Source: Pseudonocardia sp. MH-G8
GTDB lineage: Bacteria; Actinomycetota; Actinomycetes; Mycobacteriales; Pseudonocardiaceae
NCBI RefSeq assembly: GCF_002262885.1
Contig: NZ_NKYF01000006.1
Coordinates: 62,001-126,000, forward strand
Direction: 5' to 3'
DNA: 64,000 nt
The first letter of the stretch is position 1. Every line of letters begins with the position of its first letter. The notes beneath the pieces were generated by a model. The model was not told the DNA's origin. It was given only the letters and a program-made list of their open reading frames with translations, and did no database searches. The position numbers and the translations under genes are program-made. Positions 15,613 to 24,370 of the stretch are shown in pieces.

Positions 15613-16470
15613 ATGCTCGTCGGCCGGACACTCCTGTTCGTGCCCGGTGACCGGCCCGAGCGGATCGGCAAGGCGATCGCCACCGACGCCGACGCGGTGG
15701 CCGTCGACCTCGAGGACGCCGTCGCCCCGGAGGCCAAGTCCCGGGCGCGCGAGGCCGTCCCCGCGGCGGTCGCCGCCGCCGACCCGCAGGACGGACTCCT
15801 CCTGCGCGTCAACGCTCTCGACACCCCCTACTTCGCCGACGACCTGGCCACCGTCGCCGTGCTGCTCCCCCGCCTCGCCGGGGTGCTGCTGCCGAAGGTG
15901 GAGGACGCCCGCGCCGTCGAGCGCCTGGACGAGCTGCTCACCGGACTGGAGGCGGCCGCGGGCAGGCCCGTCGGCATCACGGCCGTGCTGCCGATCGTCG
16001 AGACCGCCCGCGGTGTGCTGGCCGCGCCCGCCGTCGCCGCGGCGGGTCCGCGGGTCGCAACGCTGCTGTTCGGCACCCTCGACCTGGCCTCGGACCTCGG
16101 TGTCACCCCCACCGTCGAGGGCCGGGAGCTGCTGCACGCGCGTTCGCAGGTGGTGCTCGCGACGGCCGCGGCCGGACTGCCCGGCCCGCTCGACGGCCCG
16201 CACGCCGCCCTCGACGACACCGACGGTCTGGTCCGCGCGAGCGTGCTGGCCCGCGAGCTCGGCTTCACCGGGAAGGTCGTGCTGCACCCGCGCCAGCTCG
16301 CGCCGGTGCAGGAGGCGTTCGCCCCGACGGCGGCGGAGCTCGCCCGCGCCCGCGAGATCGTCGCAGCGGCGCGGGAGGCCGGGTCCGGTGCGTTCCGGCT
16401 GCCCGACGGCACGTTCGTGGACGCCCCGGTGCTGCGCCGGGCCACCTCGCTGCTGGGAGTGCCGGCATGA
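15613..16470 (+). CDS. HpcH/HpaI aldolase/CitE-family CoA-ester lyase
   Basis: A 285-residue CitE-like enzyme, the class that cleaves citramalyl-CoA, malyl-CoA or similar beta-hydroxyacyl-CoA esters with Mg2+. It begins GRTLLFVPGDRPERIGKA, has the acidic metal site AVDLEDAVAPEAKSRARE near residues 30-47, a PKVEDARAVERLDELL segment, a VLPIVETARGV metal-binding Glu, and GKVVLHPRQLAPVQEAF near the end. ATG at 15613 follows GGAGGAG. It is the first gene of the operon; its stop overlaps the CoA-transferase start (ATGA). With the hydratase and CoA-transferase it fits a citramalyl-CoA lyase of itaconate or mesaconate breakdown (inference). Confidence 0.88.
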   Translation: MLVGRTLLFVPGDRPERIGKAIATDADAVAVDLEDAVAPEAKSRAREAVPAAVAAADPQDGLLLRVNALDTPYFADDLATVAVLLPRLAGVLLPKVEDARAVERLDELLTGLEAAAGRPVGITAVLPIVETARGVLAAPAVAAAGPRVATLLFGTLDLASDLGVTPTVEGRELLHARSQVVLATAAAGLPGPLDGPHAALDDTDGLVRASVLARELGFTGKVVLHPRQLAPVQEAFAPTAAELARAREIVAAAREAGSGAFRLPDGTFVDAPVLRRATSLLGVPA

Positions 16471-17618
16471 CGGGGCTCCCGCTGGACGGCGTCACGGTCG
16501 TCGGCCTGGAGCAGGCCGTGGCGGCCCCGTTCGCCACCCGCCAGCTCGCCGACCTCGGCGCCCGCGTCATCAAGATCGAGCGCCCCGACGGCGGCGACTT
16601 CGCCCGCGGCTACGACACGGTGGTGGAAGGCCAGTCCAGCGCGTTCGTCTGGCTCAACCGCGGCAAGGAGTCGGTGCAGCTCGACCTCTCCGACCCGGAC
16701 GAGTTCGAGACGCTGCACCGCCTGCTCGCCCGCGCCGACGTGCTGGTGGCCAACCTGTCCCCCGCCACCCTCGAGCGCCGCGGCCTCACCGCCGCCGCGC
16801 TCGCGCCGCGCCACCCGCACCTGATCACGTGCGCGATCAGCGGCTACCCGCCGGGCGGCCCGTCCGCGCAGAAGAAGGCCTACGACGCGCTGGTGCAGGC
16901 CGAGGCCGGGCTGATGTCGCTCACCGGCAGCGCCGGCGCACCCTCGAAGGTCGGCATCTCGATCGCCGACATCGCCGCGGGCTGCTACGCCTACAGCGGG
17001 GTGCTCGCGGCGCTGCGCCACCGCGACCGCACCGGCGAGGCGCTGCCGGTGGACGTGTCGCTGTTCGGTGCGCTCACCGAGTGGATGGGCTACCCGCTCT
17101 ACTACACCCGCCACTCCGGGGCGGCGCCCGTGCCGATGGGCACCGCGCACCCCACGATCGCCCCGTACGGGGCAGTGACGGCGGCGGACGGGCGGTCGAT
17201 CATGATCGCCGTGCAGAACGAGCGCGAGTGGGCGCGCCTGGCCGCCGATGTGCTCGACGAGCCCGCGCTCGCCGGGGACCCGCGGTTCGCGTCCAACTCC
17301 CTGCGGGTGGCGAACCGCGCCGCGCTGGACGCCGCGCTCGCCACCGCGTGCGCCCGGCACGCGACCGACGTCCTGACCGCGCGCCTGGACGCGGCCGGCA
17401 TCGCCTGGAGCCGGCTGACCGAGCTGGCCGACCTGGCCGAGCACCCGGAGCTCGCCTCCGACCGGCGCTGGCTGGACACCCCGACACCGGCGGGCCCGGT
17501 GCGCACCCTGCGCCCGCCCGGTACACCCGGCGACCGGGTGGCCACCGCAGGCGCCGTGCCCGCGCTCGGCGCCCACACCGCGGCCGTGCTGGCCGAGCTG
17601 GAGAAGGAGACCCCATGA
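16467..17618 (+). CDS. CaiB/BaiF class III CoA-transferase
   Basis: A 383-residue family III CoA-transferase that moves CoA between carboxylic acids. It shows the family's start LDGVTVVGLEQAVAAPFATRQLADLGARVIKIERP, then SVQLDLSDPD, and the active-site region SKVGISIADIAAGCYAYSGVLAAL, whose Asp corresponds to the catalytic Asp of formyl-CoA transferase, followed by GYPLYYTR. Coupled on both sides by ATGA overlaps. In this operon it would activate the imported dicarboxylate, with succinyl-CoA or another acyl-CoA as donor. Confidence 0.92.
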   Translation: MTGLPLDGVTVVGLEQAVAAPFATRQLADLGARVIKIERPDGGDFARGYDTVVEGQSSAFVWLNRGKESVQLDLSDPDEFETLHRLLARADVLVANLSPATLERRGLTAAALAPRHPHLITCAISGYPPGGPSAQKKAYDALVQAEAGLMSLTGSAGAPSKVGISIADIAAGCYAYSGVLAALRHRDRTGEALPVDVSLFGALTEWMGYPLYYTRHSGAAPVPMGTAHPTIAPYGAVTAADGRSIMIAVQNEREWARLAADVLDEPALAGDPRFASNSLRVANRAALDAALATACARHATDVLTARLDAAGIAWSRLTELADLAEHPELASDRRWLDTPTPAGPVRTLRPPGTPGDRVATAGAVPALGAHTAAVLAELEKETP

Positions 17619-18103
17619 CCGTGCACACCGGCTGGCAGGGCCGCTTCTACGAGGACTTCGTGGTCGGCGACGTCTACGAGCACCCGCTCGGTCGCACCGT
17701 GACGACCACCGACAACATCTGGTTCACGCTGCTCACGCAGAACACCGCGCCCCTGCACTTCGACCACGAGTACGCCAAGCGCACCGAGTTCGGCAAGCCG
17801 CTGGTGAACTCCGCGTTCACGTTGTCGCTGGTCACCGGCCAGACCGTCACCGACGTCTCGCAGAACGTGTTCGCGAACCTTTCCTGGGACGGGATCACGC
17901 TGCCCAACCCCGTGTTCGAGGGCGACACCATCCACTCCCGCTCGAGCGTCGAGGCCGTGCGCGAGTCGAAGTCGCGGCCGACACTGGGCCTCGTCACCGT
18001 GCGGACCACGGGGTTCAAGCAGACCGGCGAGACCGTCGTCGAGTTCACCCGCACGCTGCTGGTCTACAAGCGCGGGCACGGCCCGCGGGCGGAGGGCGCA
18101 TGA
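17615..18103 (+). CDS. MaoC-family enoyl-CoA hydratase (itaconyl-/mesaconyl-CoA hydratase-like)
   Basis: A 162-residue hotdog-fold hydratase. The catalytic motif NTAPLHFDHEYAKRTEFGKPLVNS (about residues 47-70) has the N/D-x-x-P-x-H active site and FG-x-P; VFEGDTIHSRSSVEAVRESKSRP and GLVTVRTTGFKQTGE follow. The form is close to the MaoC proteins that hydrate branched unsaturated C5 dicarboxyl-CoA esters, such as that next to the CitE-like lyase of mycobacteria. Placed between a CoA-transferase and an acyl-CoA dehydrogenase, it should hydrate the unsaturated CoA ester to the substrate of the lyase. Confidence 0.85.
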   Translation: MTVHTGWQGRFYEDFVVGDVYEHPLGRTVTTTDNIWFTLLTQNTAPLHFDHEYAKRTEFGKPLVNSAFTLSLVTGQTVTDVSQNVFANLSWDGITLPNPVFEGDTIHSRSSVEAVRESKSRPTLGLVTVRTTGFKQTGETVVEFTRTLLVYKRGHGPRAEGA

Positions 18104-19254
18104 CGGAGCAGGCCGAGCTGCGCAAGGACCTGCGCGGGCTCATCGACCGCATCTGCGCCGACTACCCCGACGCCTACTGGCGCGAGGTGGACGAGGCACG
18201 CCGCTACCCGGAGGAGTTCGTCGACGCGCTGACCGGCACCGGGTGCCTCGGCGCGCTCGTGCCCGAGGAGTACGGCGGGCTGGGCCTCGGGCTCGGTGAC
18301 GCCTCGGTGCTGCTGGAGGGCATCAACGCCAACGGCGGCAACGCCGGGCCCGTGCACGCGCAGCTGTACACGATGGGCTCGGTGCTGCGGCACGGCAGCG
18401 ACGAGCAGAAGCGCCGCTACCTGCCGAAGATCGCCTCGGGTGAGCTGCGGCTGCAGGCGTTCGGTGTCACCGAGCCGACCGCGGGCACCGACACCACGAG
18501 CATCCGCACCACCGCGCGCCGCACGGACGACGGCTATGTCGTCAACGGGCAGAAGGTGTTCATCTCCCGCGTGCAGCACTCCGACCTGATGCTGCTGCTG
18601 GCCCGCACCACGCCGCGCGAGGAGGTGGCGCGCAAGTCCGAGGGGCTCTCGCTGTTCCTGCTGGACCTGCGCGAGGTCAAGGGCGTCGAGCTGCGGCCGC
18701 TGCGCACGATGGTCAACCACGAGACCAACGAGGTCTTCCTCAACGACGTGCACATCCCGGCCGACGCGCTCATCGGCGAGGAGGGCAAGGGCTTCCGCTA
18801 CGTGCTCGACGGCATGAACGCCGAGCGCATCCTCATCGCCGCGGAGTGCATCGGTGACGGGCGCTGGTTCGTCGAGCGCGCCAGCCGCTACGCGAGCGAG
18901 CGGGAGGTGTTCGGCCGGCCGATCGGGCGCAACCAGGGCGTGCAGTTCCCGATCGCGCGCGCCCACGTGCACGTGGAGTCGGCCGACCTGATGCGGTGGA
19001 AGGCCGCCGACCTGTTCGACGCCGGGCAGCCCTGCGGCGCTGAGGCCAACATGGCCAAGCTGCTCGCCGCGGACGCCTCCTGGGAGGCCGCCGACGTGGC
19101 GCTGCAGACCCACGGCGGCTACGGCTTCACCGCCGAGTACGACATCGAGCGCAAGTTCCGGGAGACGCGCCTCTACCAGGTGGCGCCGATCTCGACCAAC
19201 CTCATCCTGTCCTATGTGGGCGAGCACGTGCTGGGAATGCCCCGCTCGTTCTGA
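18100..19254 (+). CDS. Acyl-CoA dehydrogenase
   Basis: A 384-residue FAD acyl-CoA dehydrogenase. The FAD-contacting QAFGVTEPTAGTDTTSI is at about residues 123-139, and FGRPIGRNQGVQFPIA and THGGYGFTAEYDIERKFRETR near 330-355 are typical. The usual C-terminal catalytic Glu of the YEGT motif is not there: the sequence reads RLYQVAPI. Instead a Glu occurs at residue 242 in DGMNAERILIA, the position of the base in isovaleryl-CoA and long-chain dehydrogenases. That favours a branched-chain substrate. In this operon methylsuccinyl-CoA to mesaconyl-CoA is a reasonable guess. Confidence 0.9.
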   Translation: MTEQAELRKDLRGLIDRICADYPDAYWREVDEARRYPEEFVDALTGTGCLGALVPEEYGGLGLGLGDASVLLEGINANGGNAGPVHAQLYTMGSVLRHGSDEQKRRYLPKIASGELRLQAFGVTEPTAGTDTTSIRTTARRTDDGYVVNGQKVFISRVQHSDLMLLLARTTPREEVARKSEGLSLFLLDLREVKGVELRPLRTMVNHETNEVFLNDVHIPADALIGEEGKGFRYVLDGMNAERILIAAECIGDGRWFVERASRYASEREVFGRPIGRNQGVQFPIARAHVHVESADLMRWKAADLFDAGQPCGAEANMAKLLAADASWEAADVALQTHGGYGFTAEYDIERKFRETRLYQVAPISTNLILSYVGEHVLGMPRSF

Positions 19255-19274
19255 GAAACCCCGGAGGTCCAACG

Positions 19275-20297
19275 GTGGACGGTCCCGCGTACGGCCTGGT
19301 GCTGTGCAGCCAGTTCCTGCCCGGTGACGACGCGACGGCGCGGTTCGCCGAGCAGGTGGAGCAGGTGCACCACGCCCGGGACCACGGCTTCGCCTCGGTC
19401 TGGGCGACCCAGCACTACCTCGCGGAGGAGGTGCAGTACCTGCACCCGCTCGCGGTGCTGGGCAGGCTGGTGCCCGAGACCGGCGACATGCGCATCGGCA
19501 CGGCGATCACGCTGATGGCGCTCGCCCACCCGGTCGACCTCGCCGAGCAGCTCGCCACGCTCGACATCCTCTCCGGCGGACGACTCGTCGTCGGCGCCGG
19601 ACTGGGCTACCGCGACGCCGAGTTCGACGCGTTCGGTGTGCCGCGCGACCGCCGCCTGCGCCGATTCCGCGAGAACCTCGACCTCGTCCGGAAGCTCTGG
19701 ACCGAAGAACAGGTGACCTTCGCGGGCGACGCGGGACGCATCGACGGGCTGCGGCCGCAACTGCGTCCGGTCCAGCGCCCGCACCCGCCGATCTGGCTGG
19801 CCGGGCACACCGACTCCGCGCTGACCCGTACGGCCGCCACCGGGCTGCCGTGGATCGCCGCCGCCGCGCACGTCGACGCCGACTACCTGCGGGCCCAGGC
19901 CGCGTTCTTCCGCGCCCGGTGTGCCGAGCACGGACGCGACGCGGAGATCAACGTGCTGCAGGAGGTCTACGTCGGTGCGAGCGACGAGCAGGCCGTCGAG
20001 GACGTGCGGGACGCGCTCGCCATGAAGTACGCCACCTACCGGTCGTGGGGCCAGGACCGGATCCTGCCCGACTCCCAGAGCTTCGACCGGGAGTTCGACG
20101 AGCTGCGCCGCGGCCGGTTCATCCTCGGCGGGCCGCAGACCTGCCGCGACCGGCTCGCCGAACTGATCACGACGACCGGGGCCGCGCACGTCCTGCTGCG
20201 TCCGCAGTGGCCGGGCCTGCCGCACGAACGCGTGATGGGGAGCCTGCAGCGCCTCACCGACGAGGTGCTGCCCGCGCTGGCAGGGGTGACGGCATGA
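19275..20297 (+). CDS. LLM-class flavin-dependent oxidoreductase
   Basis: A 340-residue luciferase-like TIM-barrel protein that would use FMNH2 or F420. Typical segments are HARDHGFASVWATQHYLAEEVQYLHPLAVLGRLV, the ITLMALAHPVDLAEQLATLDILSGGRLVVGAGLGYR core near residues 80-115, and RRFRENLDLVRKLWTEEQVTF. The GTG start at 19275 follows GGAGG; its stop overlaps the TRAP binding protein start. Its chemical role in a CoA-ester pathway is not obvious; oxidation or oxygenation of a side substrate is possible. Confidence 0.88.
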   Translation: MDGPAYGLVLCSQFLPGDDATARFAEQVEQVHHARDHGFASVWATQHYLAEEVQYLHPLAVLGRLVPETGDMRIGTAITLMALAHPVDLAEQLATLDILSGGRLVVGAGLGYRDAEFDAFGVPRDRRLRRFRENLDLVRKLWTEEQVTFAGDAGRIDGLRPQLRPVQRPHPPIWLAGHTDSALTRTAATGLPWIAAAAHVDADYLRAQAAFFRARCAEHGRDAEINVLQEVYVGASDEQAVEDVRDALAMKYATYRSWGQDRILPDSQSFDREFDELRRGRFILGGPQTCRDRLAELITTTGAAHVLLRPQWPGLPHERVMGSLQRLTDEVLPALAGVTA

Positions 20298-21313
20298 CCC
20301 TGCGCAGGCGTTCCTTCCTCGCGGCAGCCGGCCTCGGTCTCGCGGGGCTCACCGGCTGCGCCCGGGCCGAGGCCACGGGCGTCGAGACCGTCACCACCGC
20401 CACCTACATCCCCGAGTCCTACGACGACCTCTACCCGGGCATCCAGACGTTCATGGACACCGTCGGGGCGGCGAGCGGCGGCCGCCTCAACTGCGACATG
20501 TTCGACTCGGGCACGCTGCTCGGGGCCGAGCAGCTGCTGCCGGGCCTCCTGCTCGGCGTCGCCGACGTGATGTTCCAGACCAGCTCGTACGTCTCGTCCA
20601 GCTACCCGATCCTCGGGGCGATGGAGCTGCCCTTCGGCGCGGAGGACTTCGCGAAGCAGCGCCGGGCACTCGACCCCGCCGGACCGCTGTTCACCCTGGT
20701 GAACGAGCAGCTGGCGCCGCAGGGCGTGCGGCTGCTCGGCGGGATGCCCTGCACCTTCGAGTACCTGTGGACGATCGATCGACCGATCCTCGAGCCCGCC
20801 GATGCGCGCGGCATGCGCATCCGGGTGGCGGGCGAGATCGAGGGCGAGACCGTCAAGGCACTCGGCGGCGCGCCGGTGTTCATGGGCTCCTCCGAGGTGT
20901 TCGAGGCCCTGGAGCGGGGCACGATCGACGGCCTGATGAGCTACGTCGGCACGGTCGTGTCCCGCGACCTGCAGGAGATCATCCGGTACGCGACGCGTGC
21001 GCACTTCGGCGCCTACACCGTCGACGCCTACTGCCGCACGGACTGGTACGAGCAGCAGCCGCCCGAGCTGCGCGCGGCGCTGGACGAGGCGGGCCGCGCG
21101 CTCTACCGGGACGGCACCGAGGTGATGGCCCGCGTGCACGAGAACGACTACCTGCCCGCGGTCGTCGAGGGCGGGGTCGAGCTCGTGGAGCCCAACGGCC
21201 CCGAGCTCGAGGCGTTCCGCGCGGCCGTCGCCCCCGTGTACGGCCGGTGGGAACACCTGATCGGCGATCCCGCCGTGTCCGACCGCGCCGTCGCGCTGAT
21301 CAACGAGGCCTAG
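20294..21313 (+). CDS. dctP: TRAP transporter substrate-binding lipoprotein DctP
   Basis: A 339-residue DctP-type binding protein. The start RRRSFLAAAGLGLAGLTGC is a Tat-type signal with lipobox, so it is anchored outside the membrane. The body has FDSGTLLGAEQLLPGLLLGVADVMFQ, PADARGMRIRVAG containing the Arg that clamps substrate carboxylates in DctP proteins, and VFEALERGTIDGLMSYVG. It precedes the DctQ and DctM subunits. A carboxylate ligand is expected; a C5 dicarboxylate fits the neighbouring enzymes. Confidence 0.9.
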   Translation: MTLRRRSFLAAAGLGLAGLTGCARAEATGVETVTTATYIPESYDDLYPGIQTFMDTVGAASGGRLNCDMFDSGTLLGAEQLLPGLLLGVADVMFQTSSYVSSSYPILGAMELPFGAEDFAKQRRALDPAGPLFTLVNEQLAPQGVRLLGGMPCTFEYLWTIDRPILEPADARGMRIRVAGEIEGETVKALGGAPVFMGSSEVFEALERGTIDGLMSYVGTVVSRDLQEIIRYATRAHFGAYTVDAYCRTDWYEQQPPELRAALDEAGRALYRDGTEVMARVHENDYLPAVVEGGVELVEPNGPELEAFRAAVAPVYGRWEHLIGDPAVSDRAVALINEA

Positions 21314-21321
21314 GAGGAACC

Positions 21322-21861
21322 GTGTCCGGAATCCGCCGGGCCGTGCTGGCCTGCACCCGCGCGATGGCGATCGTGGCGATGGCCGTCATCGGCCTGCAGA
21401 TGCTGACCATCACCTATGACGTGCTGATGCGGTTCGCGTTCGCCGCCCCCACCGACTGGGCCTACCCCCTGAACTCGACCGGCGTCCTCGTCGCGACGGT
21501 GCTCACCGTCCCGCACCTGTACGCCACCGGTCACCACATCTCCATGGACCTGCTGCACCGCGCGCTGCCCGCGCGGGCCCGCCGGGTGGCCGACGTCGTC
21601 ACCACGGTCGCGACGGCGTTCCTCGGGGTGGTGCTCGCCGCGACGGCGTTCCACTCGATGACCGTGGCCTACGCCGGCGGGCTCACCGGCGCCGGCACGT
21701 TCAACATCCCGCTCTGGGTGCCCGACGCAGTCCTGACCCTCTCGGGAGTGTTCCTCGTGCTGGTGGCACTGCTCTTCCCCGCCACTCCGCCGGACGCGGA
21801 CTCGCCTGCGGCCGTCCCCGGTGACGTGGACGCCCGCGCCGACGCCCAGGGGGTGGCCTGA
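21322..21861 (+). CDS. dctQ: TRAP transporter small permease DctQ
   Basis: A 179-residue membrane protein with four hydrophobic segments (AIVAMAVIGLQMLTITYDVLMRF, NSTGVLVATVLTVPHLYATGHH, VADVVTTVATAFLGVVLAATAF and LWVPDAVLTLSGVFLVLVALLF), the DctQ topology. The TYDVLMRF and GHHISMDLL motifs are typical. GTG at 21322 follows TAGGAGG. The stop overlaps the ATG of dctM by one base. Confidence 0.9.
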   Translation: MSGIRRAVLACTRAMAIVAMAVIGLQMLTITYDVLMRFAFAAPTDWAYPLNSTGVLVATVLTVPHLYATGHHISMDLLHRALPARARRVADVVTTVATAFLGVVLAATAFHSMTVAYAGGLTGAGTFNIPLWVPDAVLTLSGVFLVLVALLFPATPPDADSPAAVPGDVDARADAQGVA

Positions 21862-23168
21862 TGATCGCCGATGGTGTGATCGTCACGCTCGCAGTGGCGC
21901 TGCTGCTTGTGCTCATCGCCCTGCGGACGCCGATCTTCGTGGCGCTGGGTGTCGCCGGCGTCGCCGGGTTGCTCGGCATGGGCGGCTTCGCCGCCGTTGA
22001 CCTGGTCCCGCTGGCGCTGGTCTCCCAACTGCAGGAGTACGCGCTCGTCGCGGCACCCCTCTACATCCTGCTCGGCGAGGCGCTGGCCGTGAGCGGCCTG
22101 GGCCGCGACCTGTTCGGCGCCGCGCACCGCTGGTTCAACCGGGTGCCCGGTGGCCTGGGCGCCTCGGCCGTCGGGTCGTCCACGCTGTTCGGGGCCATGT
22201 CCGGGGTGAGCATCTCCTCGGTGGCGGTGATCGGCCGGATGGCCGTGCCCGAGATGCTGGAGCGCGGCTACAAGCCGGCGTTCGCGAGCGGCACCGTTGC
22301 CGCGTCCGGGGCACTGGCCATGCTGATCCCGCCGAGCCTGATGTTCATCCTCTACTCGTCGGTGACCGGCGAGAGCGTGGCCGACCTGTTCGCCGGCGGG
22401 CTGCTCCCCGGGCTGCTGCTCGCCGCCATGATGATCACCTACGTCGTGGTGCGCGCGAAGCTGGCGCCCGACAACGCCCCGGTCGACCCCGACCGCTTCA
22501 CGTGGCGGGAGCGGCTCGTCGCGCTCGGGCGGATCTCCCCCGCGCTGCTGCTGATCCTGCTCGTGCTGGGCTCGATCTACACCGGCATCGCGACGCCCAC
22601 CGAGGCGGCGGCGGTCGGCGCGCTCGCGGCGTTCGTCGTCACCGGGGCGATCTACCGCAAGCTCGGCGGGGCGAACCTCAAGCGGATCTTCGTCTCGACC
22701 GCGCAGGTCACCGGGGCCATCCTCGCGATCGTCGGCGCGGCGTTCGTGTTCACGCAGATGCTGGTACTGGCCCGCGTGCCCGACGCGTTCACCGCGTTCA
22801 TCGTCGGGCTCGACGTCCCGCCCACCGTCATCATGATCGGGATCATGCTGGTCCTGGTGCTGCTCGGGTGCCTGGTCGACGCCGCGTCATTGCTGCTGGT
22901 CGTGACGCCGATCCTGGTGCCCGCGATCAGCGAGCTGGGCTACGACCCCCTGTGGTTCGGCGTGCTCTTGGTCGTGAACCTGGAGATCGCGGTGATCACG
23001 CCGCCGGTCGGGCTGAACCTCTACACGATGAAGTCGGTGGTCCCCGAACTGGATCTCGCCGACATCTTCCGGGGCATCGCGCCCTACGTCGCCATCGAAG
23101 GGCTCCTGCTGGTCATCATGATCGCCTTCCCGCAACTCGCCACGTTCCTGCCGGGGCTGCTGTCATGA
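21861..23168 (+). CDS. dctM: TRAP transporter large permease DctM
   Basis: A 435-residue DctM subunit with about 12 predicted transmembrane helices and characteristic motifs: ALRTPIFVALGVAG near the start, LFGAMSGVSISSVAVIGRMAVPEML near residues 110-135, GALAMLIPPSLMFILYSSVTGESVADLF, and GLNLYTMKSV near 385. It forms the ion-coupled translocation pathway with DctQ and receives substrate from DctP. Its stop overlaps the MmgE/PrpD gene start (ATGA). Confidence 0.93.
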   Translation: MIADGVIVTLAVALLLVLIALRTPIFVALGVAGVAGLLGMGGFAAVDLVPLALVSQLQEYALVAAPLYILLGEALAVSGLGRDLFGAAHRWFNRVPGGLGASAVGSSTLFGAMSGVSISSVAVIGRMAVPEMLERGYKPAFASGTVAASGALAMLIPPSLMFILYSSVTGESVADLFAGGLLPGLLLAAMMITYVVVRAKLAPDNAPVDPDRFTWRERLVALGRISPALLLILLVLGSIYTGIATPTEAAAVGALAAFVVTGAIYRKLGGANLKRIFVSTAQVTGAILAIVGAAFVFTQMLVLARVPDAFTAFIVGLDVPPTVIMIGIMLVLVLLGCLVDAASLLLVVTPILVPAISELGYDPLWFGVLLVVNLEIAVITPPVGLNLYTMKSVVPELDLADIFRGIAPYVAIEGLLLVIMIAFPQLATFLPGLLS

Positions 23169-24352
23169 GCATCGCCGACCTCGCCGACTGGGCGTGCGAC
23201 GTGCGCCCCACCGACGCCGACGAGGAGCTGGCCCGCCGCTCGCTCGTCGACACGGTGGCCGTCACCCTCGCCGCAGCCGACGACCCGGTGGCCGGCTTCA
23301 CCGCCGGCTCGGACGCGGCGCTGCGCTGGGCCGCAGTGGGGCACGTCCTGGACTTCGACGACGTGCACCTGCCCTCCACCTCGCACGTGAGCGTCGTGTG
23401 CACCGCCGCCACCCTCGCCTGCGGCGGGGGCGCCCGCGAGTACCTGGCCGGCGCGGGCGTGATGGCCCGCCTCGGAGCGGCGCTGGGCTGGGAGCACTAC
23501 CGATCGGGCTGGCACGCCACGTGCACCGCGGGCGCGCCGGCCGCCGCCGTGGCCGCCGGGCTCTCCCTCGGCCTGGACGCCGGTCGGCTCGCGCAGGCGA
23601 TGGCGCTGGCCGTGCCGGCCGCCGGCGGGGTCCAACGCGCCTTCGGCACGGCCGCGAAGTCCCTGCAGGTCGGCTTCGCCGCGTCCGCGGGCGTGCGGGC
23701 CGCGCACCTGGCCGCGGCGGGAGCCTCCGCCGACCCGGCGGCTCTGGACCACTGGTTCCGCCTGGTCGGCGGCACCGGCGAGGTGCAGCTGGACGGGCCG
23801 CTCGTGCCCGAGGGCCTCGCGGTCAAGCTCCACCCCTGTTGCTACGCGCTGCAGCGCCCGATCTCCGCGGCCCGCGCGCTGCCGCCCGTTCCGGTCGAGG
23901 TGGTCACGCGCCTGCGGGTCCGCACACCGTCCGCCGCGCTGCAGCCGTTGATCCACGACCGGCCACGGACCGGGTTGGAGGGCAAGTTCTCCCTGCAATA
24001 CGCCGTGGTGGCAGCCCTGCTCGACGGATTCCCCGGCGCCGCGAGCTTCACCGACGCCGCGGTCACCCGGCCGGAGGCGCAGCGGCTCGTCGAGCGCGTG
24101 GAGGTCGACGCGCCTGCGGGTGGTACCGGGATCCTCGACGGTGACGTGCTGATCGTGCGCGAGCACGCCGACGGCACGCGCGACGAGGCCCGGCTCGACG
24201 TGCCCGACGGCCACCCGCTGCGCCCCCCGACCGGCGATGACCTCGCCCGGAAGGTCACCGACTGCGTCGGCGCCGACCGCGCGGCCCAGGTCCTCGAACT
24301 GGACTGGCCGGACGCGGGGACCCTGCTGCACCGCGCCCTGCCCGCGGGCTGA
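23165..24352 (+). CDS. MmgE/PrpD family protein
   Basis: A 395-residue member of the family that includes 2-methylcitrate dehydratase and cis-aconitate decarboxylase. Visible are the start LADWACDVRPTD, the family motif GHVLDFDDVH near residues 57-67, GVMARLGAALGWEHYRSGWHATCTAGAPAAAVAAG, FGTAAKSLQVGFAASAGV, AVKLHPCCYALQRPI and EGKFSLQYAVVAALLDG. It is about 50 residues shorter than the usual 440-460; the segment between the first helix and the DFDD motif is shortened. It is the last gene of the operon. A (de)hydratase or decarboxylase step on a tricarboxylate or branched dicarboxylate is likely. Confidence 0.85.
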   Translation: MSIADLADWACDVRPTDADEELARRSLVDTVAVTLAAADDPVAGFTAGSDAALRWAAVGHVLDFDDVHLPSTSHVSVVCTAATLACGGGAREYLAGAGVMARLGAALGWEHYRSGWHATCTAGAPAAAVAAGLSLGLDAGRLAQAMALAVPAAGGVQRAFGTAAKSLQVGFAASAGVRAAHLAAAGASADPAALDHWFRLVGGTGEVQLDGPLVPEGLAVKLHPCCYALQRPISAARALPPVPVEVVTRLRVRTPSAALQPLIHDRPRTGLEGKFSLQYAVVAALLDGFPGAASFTDAAVTRPEAQRLVERVEVDAPAGGTGILDGDVLIVREHADGTRDEARLDVPDGHPLRPPTGDDLARKVTDCVGADRAAQVLELDWPDAGTLLHRALPAG

Positions 24353-24370
24353 GCGCACGGGCCGGCGGGG

